From Hetaerina americana (Eukaryota > Arthropoda > Insecta > Odonata > Calopterygidae), in NCBI GenBank assembly GCA_022747635.1, contig JAKTNV010000001.1, positions 31,557,040 through 31,621,039 of the forward strand: a DNA stretch of 64,000 nt, written 5' to 3'. The translations under genes were made by a program, and so were the position numbers. Below the pieces are notes generated by a model. The model was not told the origin of the DNA. It searched no databases and saw only the letters and a program-made list of their open reading frames with translations. Below, piece by piece: positions 38,211-49,732 of the stretch (positions within the stretch are counted from its first letter, which is position 1; each line of letters opens with the position of its first letter).

Positions 38211-38960
38211 TTTTTTCACCTTCTTCCTACTCCTATTGCGAGATTTGAGGCTGGCTTAGTCTTCGTGTGCGAGGGGGTGAATTGGCGGTGTGGGAAGGAG
38301 ATATGGGTGGGTGGTCGTGTGTGGGCGAGGGGAGGGAAGAGCGGGGTGGTGGTCTGGGGCGCCGGTTTTCGGCGCCAGTCTGAGCCTGAGTTTTTTTGAA
38401 GAGAGGGTTTTCAGGGGGTGGGAGGTGGTGAGGAGAGAGGGGGTGAAGCGAACACGGAGCCGGGCCGTGCACTCGGCTTTCCACTCTCACCCACCCCCAG
38501 CCTTGGCGGGTAGGACGGCCGCAGGGGCGGCGTCGACGGCAGTCAGGCCAACCGTGGGCAGGAAGGGCTTCGCTCGGCTCGGACCATTTTCCTCCCTCTT
38601 TTCGCACACCCTCCTCTTCGTTCCCTGACTCACCAACCGTCGAAACGCGAGACACAGTGTAATTAAATTGGAGTCGTCATTAAACTACAAATGAAATTAG
38701 AGGTGGGAATTCGAGCGCAGTTTTGGAAGTGGCGAGATGAAAGGAAATGTGGGTCGCCCGTGGAATAAGTGCCCTTTGGGAGTGGTCGCGGGTCGTGCGG
38801 AGGAGGGGAAAGGTGGCGCGGTTGGGGGTGAGAATAAAGGATAAAGGGATGGGAGACGCAAGCGGGTTCCTGGCTGGGTCGGTGCCTGGAGGAGGGCGGG
38901 ACTGGAAGGCAGAGCGGAAAGTGAGGAGGGATTATCATTTGGATCGTAGGGATTGGGGGG
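38211..38960. other. purine-rich blocks around a GC-rich centre
   Basis: G/A- and GT-rich at 38270-38460, GC-rich and CpG-containing at 38460-38640, G/A-rich again at 38700-38960. Frames up to 140 codons are compositional. Confidence 0.5.
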
Positions 38961-41880
38961 AAGGATTTTTTTCAATCCATTGGAATTGTGTTATGAATGA
39001 AATGGAATGATGGGGGTGTGGTTAAGGAAAGTATGTCGTAACAAGGGACTGGACGGCGGTGCGCCGTTTGTGCCCACAGATTTGAGAGTCCTCTCCTCTG
39101 TATTCTCTCTTCATTAGATTTCGACAATACGTTTGGTGACAAGATATCAAGGAACTTCACCTTAAAAAATTATATTGAAAATCATTTAGCTCATATGCAA
39201 TCCAGTAACTTCCATAATATCATTTTTTCTAATCATTCTGTGAGAGATTTGGTTGTTGATCATTAGGTGCAGGTGCTTTCAAGTTGACATGATGTTAATG
39301 ATTTAGTTGGCCAGTGAAGACTTTGAAAGAATTCGATAGGCCCATTATCTAATTCTTCCAGTTAAAAATTCTTGTTGTTACGATAAAAATATTCTTGCGC
39401 TCTTGTACAAGTTATTTTGCCCGTCGCGCACCAGTTTTATGAAAAACTGTTAAAATCACGTTTGATATAATAACCTGATGTTTTTATCTATTTCACCTAA
39501 TGAACCGTCATGTTACAAGATTGGAATGTGTATAGTAAAAGGAAAAGTTTTGATACCTATGTATCCTCAACATGAAATCTCGTTTTGATGAAACCGTCGC
39601 GCTTATAATAATGAAGACAGGTTTGCAGAGTGAATATGAATCTTCAATTTATATACAAAGGACATTAAACGAATTTTTTGGAGTCTTAGCAAAACAAATC
39701 TAAAAAATTCAATCATAGAGGGTATGCATAACTTAAGTGATCGTTTGGATGTATAATAATCAATGCTTCTAGTTTTAAACATTAATAAGAAAATAATAAC
39801 AGGGGCTAGGAAAAACAAACGAGTTGAGTTCAGAAAGAGTTTAGAAAGTAATAATGTTTTGAAATTTTGCATACATATGTCATTACCTTTTGTCGACAAT
39901 TAATTTGGTTAGAAAATGATATTCATAGGTGTTATTTATGCGAAAATTTTCACAAAGACTGGTTTCAAAGCACCATGCATCAAACTTGTTTGACTCAGTT
40001 ATATCAACAGCCTACGATTATCTAGACATTTAATGGTACAATTTTAATATTTAAAATAAATGGAAAAGGATCATTGCAATTGATGAAGCTTCATTACTTT
40101 GTTTCACTATATTTTTGCTTCTGCCGTTATGTAAAATGCATGACATTTTAATGAGAAGTATGATTATTAAATTCTCTATATAAGGGTGAAATATGTACTC
40201 GGAAGTGAATTTATAAGAATATGACGGTTAAATACCATTAGTTGTTGCTCAACAATTTGAATTAAAGGTCTATATTGCGAAGGTGGATATAGTTGACCTG
40301 ATAGGTATGTGAAAATTGCGAATTGGAAAAAAGTGGAATGGGGAGTAAGCATTCTGATTTTCCGTATTTAATAAATATTAATATATCCGACCTCTTGGCG
40401 TGCACGACAGGATGGTATCATTAAATTAAGAAGATATGCGGGATTGGCTCTTTGGGGAACTGGCTGCCTTCCATAAGTACTCAAGTGAGTCTCGGAGGTG
40501 GCGGGGTTTTTGTAGGAGCGCTTCAGTTTCCAACTCGGTCGTTCTTTGAAGAGCACTTGAAAATGCTGTGCATCAACAATGGGATGGGCATCAAATCGAA
40601 TCCTTTTGTGAATTTTCCTTTAAAGTGGCGTTCTGAGGTCGGGTTTCTGCCAGTTTTCTTCTAATCACTCACCTAGTTTAAATTATACAAATGACTGACG
40701 TTTTCGCCTCACCTTTTACAGAAGCTGCTTGAAAAGTATCGGTGGTGCAATAATCTAGGAGCTAGGAACTAATATATTATAACGGGGTAATTCGGTAAAT
40801 TTTCTGGCGATTTTTCGACGACAAATTTTAGTAGGTTTTTCCATTACGTTAATTTAAAGCATTTCGAGAAGTGTGTCAATAGAATAATACTGCATTAATC
40901 AAATTTTGACTTCAACGATGATTAGATTAATATTTTTATACTTACTCTTCGTGCTTATGATGTAAAAATGATCGTAATAATGAAATAAAAATTTAAAGGG
41001 GAGGACTTTGGTAAGCAATTAGTGAAAATTGGGCATAACCTCGCCATTTGTTCCTCTTTGGCTAATGTACTTTTTTCGACCTGGGCATTCGACTAATGTT
41101 CAATTGACCGCTAGTAACGATTTAAAGTGAATATCGAGGTGGTCAACATGTAATATTTAGGTGAGGTGATGCAAGCTTTAACTTTTACATCGTTACTAAT
41201 TCAGTGAGCTAAAATTTTAATTCAAAATTCTATCGAGTAAAACAATATTGCCACCGAAGCAAGGAACTCCCGTTTTCAGCTAAATCCGTCGAAAATAAAA
41301 ATTTAAAAACGGTTGAAATATTTATAGATTTGTAATTTTTTAGGACAATATTTTGAGCACCTCGACGTGATATTGATAACTATTAATATTAAATATTACA
41401 AGTAGTTTCGTTATCACATCAGAAAACTGTAAATAACTAAGGACGATTTTGTAGCATTCTCTAGATTTATTGCTAACAATAGTCGATGCTTCAACATCAA
41501 CTCCGAGATGATATGAGTCATCATGCGTTCGCTGAGGAAAAATAGGGTGCGGAATAATAGAGGAAGGTAAACATCCTAGGACATCACAAAAACTTGATGC
41601 GGTTCAGTACTGGATGAGAAAAACAGAGGTGATGTGTGGATGAGATGGGAGGAGAATGTGAAAGGAGCAGGGGAGCAACTCTGCAGGAGGCATCAGTCCA
41701 AATAATGTTAGGGATATTGGTTCGGTTGGATTGCACGGGTGATGCATTAGGCAGGGCTCCATCACGGACATCAGAGCATTACCATTCTGTGGAACGTCTA
41801 GTTTTCTAGGATTCAGCCGCGATAATTTCAAAGAAATATCTCTCCGCGCTTCTGATAGGCATGGAGTACTTTTCAGGAGA
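38961..41880. other. AT-rich DNA, nothing recognised
   Basis: No recognisable gene or repeat. Open frames stay below 100 codons. Confidence 0.55.
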
Positions 41881-43141
41881 TTCATTTAGCGATTTTTATT
41901 GGGGAATGTTCAATAATGGGGGGGTGTTTTGGGAACGGGAGATGGGGAGAGGAAAAGAGTACGTCGACTCGGGAAGGGTGCATAGGGCGTATGAAGGTGG
42001 ATGGCTTCAAGGAAGGAGATGATCTGAAGCCTTCCTCTTCGGTGGAAGGAAGGCATGTCCCCACAGGGAGAAGAGAAAGAGGCGAACTCGCAGGACGAGG
42101 TCACTCATTTGCGGTCCAGCCACTCCCGCGGGCGGCGTGTCGCCTGCTAGCCGGTTGCCTGTGGCCTGCCCGCGTCGCGCGCTTTTTCAGTCGGTGCGCG
42201 AGGTATTTCTTTTTTTGGTCAACCCGACCTCTGTGCAAATTGCGCTTCCTCAGCTTCATCGCGTAAATTGAGAACGCGACGATCCAATTACCTTCATGGT
42301 TTTGATGTGAGTGCTGTTAAACCCCCACGGTGTTTCAATTTCTTGGCGGCGCACTTTATTTATTTCGCAAAGCCGCCTTTCCCTCTCGTTAGGTTTCCGC
42401 TAATTGTCAAAGCGAGATTCGGCAAACTCATATACTGCGAGGATGAGGAGGGAGTATCCCTCGTTTTTCGCTTGATTATTTACGAAGTGAAGCCAAGTGA
42501 GTATTTAGGTGTTTATTCAGGTAGGGACACTCACCTCATTCGATCGCGTAAATAGAGACCAACCATGACTCCAACAACATAGAAAAGCTTTTTCATCCTG
42601 AAGGTTTATTTGAGAATTCGCATAAAAAATCTCATTTATTTTAAAATTCAAATATCAATTTGGAGAGAGCATATGGAAATTAACTTCCATAAAAGATTTG
42701 AAATGTTGGCTCAATTATTTATGACGGCCTCTTTTGAGACTTTTTGTTTTGCATTCAAAGTTCGGTTGGATGTAAATTTTTGCTGAATATTCGTCCCAAA
42801 GTTTTGTCTTCTTGCTCAAGTGTATTCTTATTATTGCTCGGCTACTGCTTGTCTATAAATTGAGAGGATATATTTTCATATCCGTGGAACATGAGAGAGG
42901 ACGCATAAAGGAAATACATGATCGAAACTATTCTGCACTGCACGGAAGAATCTACTCTCTGAAGGAACTACTCAAATATATAAAATTGAATAACAAAAGT
43001 TTATCCGAACATCAAAATATCATAGGAAAGTTTGATCCAAAATATACCATAAGATAGTAGAAACTTTTTAACTTTAACATTGAACGATCCTTCGTTGAGT
43101 CATGAAAAATAGTTATATACTTGAATATAATTTTTTTTCTA
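41881..43141. other. purine block, CpG patch, then AT-rich DNA
   Basis: 41890-42090 is G/A-rich and 42110-42240 is GC- and CpG-rich. A possible exon ends at a gtgagt donor near 42495 after an acceptor-like cctttccctctcgttag near 42391, in frame FPLIVKARFGKL. I do not recognise the peptide and rate it as chance-level. The rest is AT-rich. Confidence 0.4.
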
Positions 43142-43490
43142 AATAGAACAATTGTTGATTGGAACACCTTACCTGCAAAAATATTCGAGCCCTTTCCTAG
43201 CAGAGTGTATAGTTTTAAGAATAGATGTAAGGTATATATGTAATAATTTGTTTGATGTGTGGTCTATTGTATTATATGTAATAGCTTAATTTTTTTAATT
43301 AATCTTTTTTTCTTGCTGATTAACGGTTGTAAATGTGATGGGGATTCTCTTGTTTTGTTAAAGAGATTTGTTTTTTGAAGTCTGGTTTTATCTATTATCT
43401 TTTGCGATTATTTGGGACTTGTGTGCCACCTGACACTGTCTATCAGCACATGTGTATTTTTAATAATAAATAATAATAACTAAATCGTTC
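43142..43490 (+). mobile_element. 3' end of a non-LTR retrotransposon (LINE)
   Basis: 43142-43243 reads NRTIVDWNTLPAKI, then PSRVYSFKNRCKV and a stop. This is the typical C-terminal end of insect jockey/CR1-type reverse transcriptase ORFs (R-T-I-x-x-W-N-x-L-P followed by F-K-x-R). About 250 bases of untranslated sequence follow, ending in an AATAAT-rich tail near 43468-43490, as expected for a LINE 3' end. Upstream the frame stops at 43103, so the copy is 5'-truncated or decayed. The exact clade is not determinable from this tail. Confidence 0.6.
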
Positions 43491-45026
43491 GTTACTTCGT
43501 TGAGAGAAAAACAATATCAATTTATAAACACTGTAGATTAATGGCATGCAAAATGATTCTGCTTTCGTTTTTAACTTTACTATTCGGAAAAAAAGCCCGC
43601 GTAAAAGTTATTTGAGCTTATCTTTTTTCTCAGGGTAAACGTTTTCTCGTTTTTAAAAATGTTCCTGTGGAACTCCTTTTAGTAAGAATTTTTCAATACA
43701 CTTCAGTGACTGCTGTGTCTACCGCATGGTGTCAAGATAAGTTAGTCTTGGAGAGTTCGGTATTTCAACGGGACCGTAGATCAGGGAGAGGACGTTGTCC
43801 TTGTGGTCTTTTCATTAGGCCTTCAGACTGACAAATAGGGCTTCAAAAATGCTCGTGAGGATCATGGTTAGAGCGGCTTCGAAGATAAAAACACTCAAAC
43901 GCAGCCTTCGGAAAACATAATTCCTCATTTCATTCCATGGACGTCTTTATGAATGAATGACGTATTGAAATTCCAGAACGATTAAATTCTTTCACATCCC
44001 ACCTGTAGTGAAATATCTTTTTTTCTTGAAAATGGTGTCCTTTATCACCTTTTTTTAAAATGTTTTCTAGTTTCTGAAGTATAGAAGACAGGCACCTAAA
44101 TGCATTACATCAAACAGCAAATATTGTTAGTCATAAAATCAAATGCTTGTTATAGTTTTTGCAACTCTTTAAGAAACAGTATGCGTATAAATAAAATAAA
44201 TATGCTTGCTCACAATTAATGGAAGAATGGCTTTTTTTGATCTGTAGTACAGGTTTTTAGAACTTTTTGTATCGTGTTAATTAGGCTTTTGGCTACAAAG
44301 TGACAAATAAAACCTACTCGAAGTTATAAGACTACGGTTAATAATTATAATAATATGGTGAGGGTGATTTAACTATCAACTTGTTGATAATCAAATGATT
44401 CAACTTAATAGTTGACAGCAAGGCCTGTAAGACGGCGTAAAGTAACTTGAGTGTATGTGAAATTGAATTGATCCTTTCTATCCTAATAAATCGTCCTTTC
44501 CGATGTTCACCAAATATATGACGGGAAAAATGATCTTAAATGTAAATGAGGCAAGAGGTTTGCCACGGAATGAATTGCCTCTGTCCTTTTTTCTAGTCGT
44601 TCCAGTCAACGCACTGAAGTAACTCTCTCTGCTACACTTTTCGTCAGGGAAAATTATTATTCGACTTGTTCCCAATGAGAAAATTTGAGACTGAATTTTT
44701 ACTTACTTGAAAAAAATTCTATATGAGATAATTTTTGAGTCTTAATTTTCGAGAATCGTGTCTTTCAAAAACCCTCATTGCTCTATTTTAGGCTTATTTT
44801 CATTGAAACTAGGTAAAATTATGGATAAAATCTTCAAAAGTAGAGGGAAACGTTCTATTTGGCCTCTAGGTTGGTAAAATTTTTGCCACTAATTTTACTT
44901 TCCTCGGTGATAATCATCTAATATTTGGTCAACCCAGTTCACCCTCTGAGGTTTAAGAAAATTGTGCTTAAGAGATTAAAGCTTCTTTTTCCGACCATAA
45001 CAAAAACGTCAAATTGTTAATTTTGT
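43491..45026. other. AT-rich DNA, nothing recognised
   Basis: No recognisable gene or repeat. Confidence 0.55.
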
Positions 45027-45064
<38 letters not shown>

Positions 45065-45065
45065 T
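45027..45065. repeat. (TA)n(CA)n microsatellite
   Basis: About 14 TA units followed by about five CA units, 45 bases before a foldback. Confidence 0.95.
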
Positions 45066-45110
45066 AACTTATGTGAAAGTCTCACTGATGTGAATAATAA
45101 TATATATGGA

Positions 45111-45225
45111 GTTAGCACTTGCGAACAAAAACAGAAACACACAAAATAGAAAAGAAACACAAGTTTTTAAAATTGTTTCTTTTCATTTTGTGTTTGTCTG
45201 TTTCTTTTCTCTGTCAAGTGCTAAC
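45111..45225. repeat. imperfect 115-bp foldback
   Basis: gttagcacttg at the left is answered by caagtgctaac at the right. The inner arms (acagaaacacacaaaatag / cattttgtgtttgtctgttt region) pair with small indels around a centre near 45165. No coding content. Confidence 0.88.
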
Positions 45226-45242
45226 ACTATGTAAATTTTGTA

Positions 45243-45551
45243 ATAGTAATAGTAGTAAATAGGGGAGGCGACCGACAGATGAGGTCATTTGCGCCATTAT
45301 GGATGGACAGGGAATGATGAAGGGTGTAGAGAAACCCGGCGTCGGCATTAGCCTACTCTTTATAAAAGCGACAAGGGATCCGCAGCTTAACGTCCCATCC
45401 GACGGACGGCGTACTCACTCAAAGCGCCCTCCACGAAGCACCTCAAGTAGGGATCGAAATACCAGTAAAAATATTCAGCACCGCCGGGATTTGAACCCGA
45501 GCCCTCTGGGAGTAAAGCCAGTACGATAGCCACCGCACCATCTCGATCCCC
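45243..45551 (-). mobile_element. SINE-1 copy, tRNA-derived, full length
   Basis: Minus strand. The head is ggggatcgagatggtgcggt (A-box region), with a B-box GGTTCAAATCC close to the GGTTCGANTCC consensus. The same body blocks as 26434-26737 follow, in the same order, ending in tactactattactatta. The 5' end abuts the (TA)n array that starts near 45563, and the 3' end is 18 bases from the foldback. Confidence 0.87.
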
Positions 45552-45562
45552 ATGTTAATTTT

Positions 45563-45723
45563 ATGTATACATATATATACATACATATACACATATATAT
45601 ACATACATATACACATATATATACATATACATATTTATATATATACATATTTATATATATACATATTGTTCAGTATATGCATATATATATATGTATATAT
45701 ATATGCATATATATATATATGCA

Positions 45724-45809
<86 letters not shown>

Positions 45810-45901
45810 TATATGTGTGTGTATGTATATATATATGTATGTGTATATATATATTCAAATATACATTACATAAATCTATATATAATGTGTGCGTATATAT
45901 A
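45563..45901. repeat. long interrupted (TA)n array with ATAC/ATGC variants
   Basis: About 340 bases of TA, TACA and TGCA units. All open frames across it (Tyr-Ile repeats up to 121 codons) are artefacts. Confidence 0.97.
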
Positions 45902-48458
45902 TTTCTTGCTATAAGGGTTTCTTGCTAGTTACACATCCCACTTTGCCATTATTTTTTGGACATTGTTTTCTTATCCTCACCGTTTTCATTTATATCAACA
46001 CCACTTAACATTTGCGATTTTATTGCTAGGTTTATGGCCGACTAGTTTCATCTAGCTAAGAAAATAAATTCCTCGGTCTAAACTCCAGTTAACGTTTCTT
46101 ACTTGGTATGGGCTAACTTATTTTCCACAAGTTATATAAAAATTGTTTAGTATTAATTCCATAAAAAGGAATTAAAATTCTTCTGAGTTAGTCTGCACCT
46201 TTACGGCCAGCTCGCTGACGAATGCTCGAGAATAAACGCCTGTGAGCAGTTGCAACACGTCCAGCGCAAGGACTCTCATGAAACACGCCACATGCGCAAT
46301 CGACACTCACCTGGCTTAACAAGGACGGTTAATTCCACCCCAGAAAATTACTAAGCAAAACGGAGTAATGAAGGCTCCTTGAAAGGGCAAATATTCCAGG
46401 ACCGCAGTGGACAGTAGGGTGGTTTTTTATTCGTACATTAAATGCTACAAATTAAACAGGGAAAGTCACATTAGATTTTTAGCTTGATACCGTACACGCT
46501 CGCCTTTTATTCCCTTGGCAATATGGATAAAATATGGTATGATAAAAAACTAGCTCCAGGAAAGGTGCTTAAAATGAATGCAATCACAAAATTATTTGGG
46601 TTCAAGTCATTGCTGCATATTATCATTTTAATTCCTTCTGTTACTAAGAGGTAGTGCAGGTAGTGTGCATATTTTTTAAGTTCAATTGTGACGGAAATGT
46701 ATTAAAGTTGGCTTTATGGGTATATGGTCAACGTGGATTGAGTAGTTGTTAATGCGAGCGCAGTTCTATACTCTGATGTGGAGGAACTACTGCTTAGGAG
46801 CCCCAAATATTTATACCCAGAAGGCTCTGTGCTTCTTTCATCAGGTAAACAGATACATGAGAGTAAGTAAGGTAAATGCGTCCAAAACGAAAATAATTGC
46901 GATAATTAGAAGAATGCGAAGAATGTTATTTCAGGGATTATTCGAGAGTTAATAATGCATCAAGTCGATGATATTGTACATTCTAGCAGAATGTTCATGA
47001 AAGATGACTGCTTAGGTCAAAGTTGAAACTTATTCGAATCCTGGTAGACATTTTAATGAGTACTATATATCGTCTATTAAAGCTGCGGTGGTTAAAAGTT
47101 TCATTTTCATCGCATTTAATTGTCGAAATGAGACTTGGGAAGGCATGTCAAGTATACTTACACTCGTATATATTTTGGGGAAGTTGACGAGTTTTTTTTT
47201 GCTCAAATGGCATATTGTGGGATGAGTTAGTAATGGTTGCATCCGAAGTGAATGCAGCGGAAGTAGAAAAAATTGACAGAAGTACGCTACGCTGATTTTG
47301 TCATACAGATTGAATGATTGAGACGAATCACAAATAATGAGCAAATATCAATATCAAGGTTAGGGTAATACGGAAGGAGCAAGTAATGGAGATTAAATTT
47401 CCTGAAATGAGACTTTTCCAATTTGTTTCTTCCTATAAATAATAATTTCTCGAATAAAGAATTTTTGTTTGCATGCTCAGGAAAACATCGCAGCTTAGAT
47501 TTTCTGTGCAATTTTTGCGTATGAACATAAACACTATTGTAATAATATTTTTGATAAAATTTGAATTGTTAAAAATGATTTTGGCGGGATTAAATTTTCT
47601 TGGTTAAACAAAATAGTCCATATTTCTCGAGTATATCTGAAGTAACAGCACACACAGTCGTCTACTTTGTACGTTATCAAATTCAAAATTTTTCTTTTGA
47701 CCTTTAGCTCCAAATATTTAGGCTTCGTTTTCAGTATTTCTCCAATTATTCATATAAGGTGGAAATAATTAAATACAGTCGTATTTCCTTTTTATTTCCA
47801 TGTATAGGTAGCTATTTTGTGTACCGTCAAAGGTACCTGCTTATTTGCTGGTGGTGAATTAATTTTTTTTTGAGAACGCCGGAAAGGGAGATGTATATGT
47901 AGGCTCACCTTGAGTTTTAAAGTTGCCGAAATCAAGATTGAAACGTTGATTTAATGTGGCATGACGTGGCGTCCACAATGGTAAGCCTTAGATGAGGGAA
48001 GAGTTGGCGTACATATCTTGAGATTAAGGTAATAGCATTTGTAGGCAGTGGGAAAAACGGAGCCACTTTGGTTAACTAACATTGTACAAAAAGGGCCTAT
48101 ATTTTAGGGGAGGCTCGAAAATTAATATTCTATCCATGAAATTAAAATATATTGTTCGGAAAATATTTTACGGGAATTTATTTCCATAAAATTAGGTATG
48201 TCTCGAGATACATGTTTGATACCTTTGATAAATTATATTATTGAAAAATATTTAGGCATGTAGAAAAAATTAAGAATCGTTGAATACAAAAGTTTTAAAA
48301 TTAAGAATCGTCCATACAAAAGTTTTTTTTGACAGAATTAGCTAAAGTAGGACTAAATTTTTAAATTATTGATTCGGTTCTTCAAATATAGGCCAATGTC
48401 CCAGCATCCATCTTTAAAGAGGGATTTGGACCGATGGCTCAATGTTATTTGATGTGCA
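45902..48458. other. AT-rich DNA, nothing recognised
   Basis: No recognisable gene. A short tandem duplication lies at 48268-48332. Confidence 0.55.
48268..48332. repeat. short direct duplication
   Basis: ttaagaatcgt...atacaaaagttttaa occurs twice in tandem with small differences. Confidence 0.75.
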
Positions 48459-49732
48459 CGAGGGTGGTCCCAGGAGTACCCGACCCAACAAAGAAATCAC
48501 ATAAAATTTGTGGAAAAAAATGTATTCATTTTTCAACATAGTCTCCTTTCAGCTCTATATACTTTTCCCAGCGATTTTCAATAATTTCGATACCCTTTTT
48601 ATATTACGCACTGTCTTGCTCCTCAAAGTAGCCAACAACTGCCAACATCACGTCTTCACGGTTGGAAAATCGTTGACTACCGAGCCATTTTTTCAAATTT
48701 GCGAACAGAAAAATCCGAGGGGGCTGAATCTGGGAAATAGGGTGCATGAGCAACCAATTCAAACTTTAAATAATGAATTTTGGCCATTGCAATGACGGAT
48801 TTGTGAGCTGGTGCATTGTCTTGATGAAAAAACACTTTCTTCTAGGGGAATGTGGCCGCTTTTGCTTGATTTCTTCACTCTAACGTTGCTCGCCGTTGAT
48901 AGTTTTCCTTTCTTCAAGATTGTCAATGAAAATTATCTCACGCCAATCCCAAAAATCCGACGCCATGGCCTTGTCTGCAGATGAAACGGTCTTTGCCTTC
49001 TTTGGAGTCGGTTCTCCCTTTTGAATCCATTGTTTTGATATGTTCTTTTGTCTCGGGTGTGAAGTAATGGATACATGTTTCACCCATGGTTATGAAACTG
49101 CGCAAAAATTCTGCTTTGTTGCTGTAAAACTTTGCTAAACTTTCAATTGAAACATCTTCACGACACTGGTTATGCTCGAGTGTGAGCAAACGCGGCGCAC
49201 ATCTTGCACACAGCTTTCTCATGTCCAAATTTTATGCTAATATGCGATATACTGTACTTTTTAAAATGCCTGATATGTCTGCGAAATCGTGCTCTTTCAG
49301 TCGACGATCATACAGTATCACTGAGGATTTTCTTCACCGTTTCTGGAGTCGTCACCTCCTTTGGTCGACCAAAGCGATGCTCTTCTTGACAGCTCGTTCA
49401 GCCTCGTTTAAACTCTACTACCCAATTTTTTACTATTGTAAACGTAGGAGCAGACTCACCCAGAGTAGAATCCAGTTCAGCTTTTATAATGGTTGGGCTG
49501 AGGTCTTTCAAATAAAATTATTGTATCACAAAGCGATGACCAGTTTTCTCAATTTTCACAAATTAACTGAAAACGTTCACTATTGATAGCTACCATACAA
49601 ATATTAAACAACGTGGCGTCTTCAAACTTGAAACATATGCTTTATAGATTGCGTAATTTCTAATACAGTGATATATTTTAAACAACTATGACCATCTCTA
49701 GGTCAGGCCGGGTACTTATTAGACCACCCTCC
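48459..49732 (-). mobile_element. near full-length, inactive mariner (about 1.27 kb)
   Basis: The left end cgagggtggtcccaggagta and the right end, gagggtggtctaataagtac on the minus strand, are inverted copies over about 26 bases with roughly six mismatches. The TA target at the left has decayed to CA. Total length fits an intact mariner, unlike the other copies here. The minus-strand coding region has many stops and frameshifts. Confidence 0.88.
48515..49590 (-). pseudogene. mariner transposase pseudogene, first catalytic Asp changed to Gly
   Basis: Minus strand. The decayed N-terminal half is followed by FLRSFITMGETCIHYFTPET, where the consensus Asp of ITMDETWIH is Gly (codon 49082-49084). 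KGEPTPKKAKTVSSADKAMA follows in a shifted frame, then DFWDWREIIFIDNLEERKTI. The second catalytic motif is FHQDNAPAHKS (Asp codon 48818-48820). The third is YFPDSAP with a one-base shift just before the expected Ser-Asp (near 48716-48722). The C-terminus ends ELKGDYVEK near 48515. The family is the widespread insect mariner type related to the transposase part of SETMAR. Confidence 0.88.

Noticed and set aside
45552..45928. Tyr-Ile-rich frames over the (TA)n array (also at 11128-11504, 60959-61522 and 62011-62425)
   Set aside because: Translation of TA repeats, which gives endless Tyr-Ile in all frames. Not genes.
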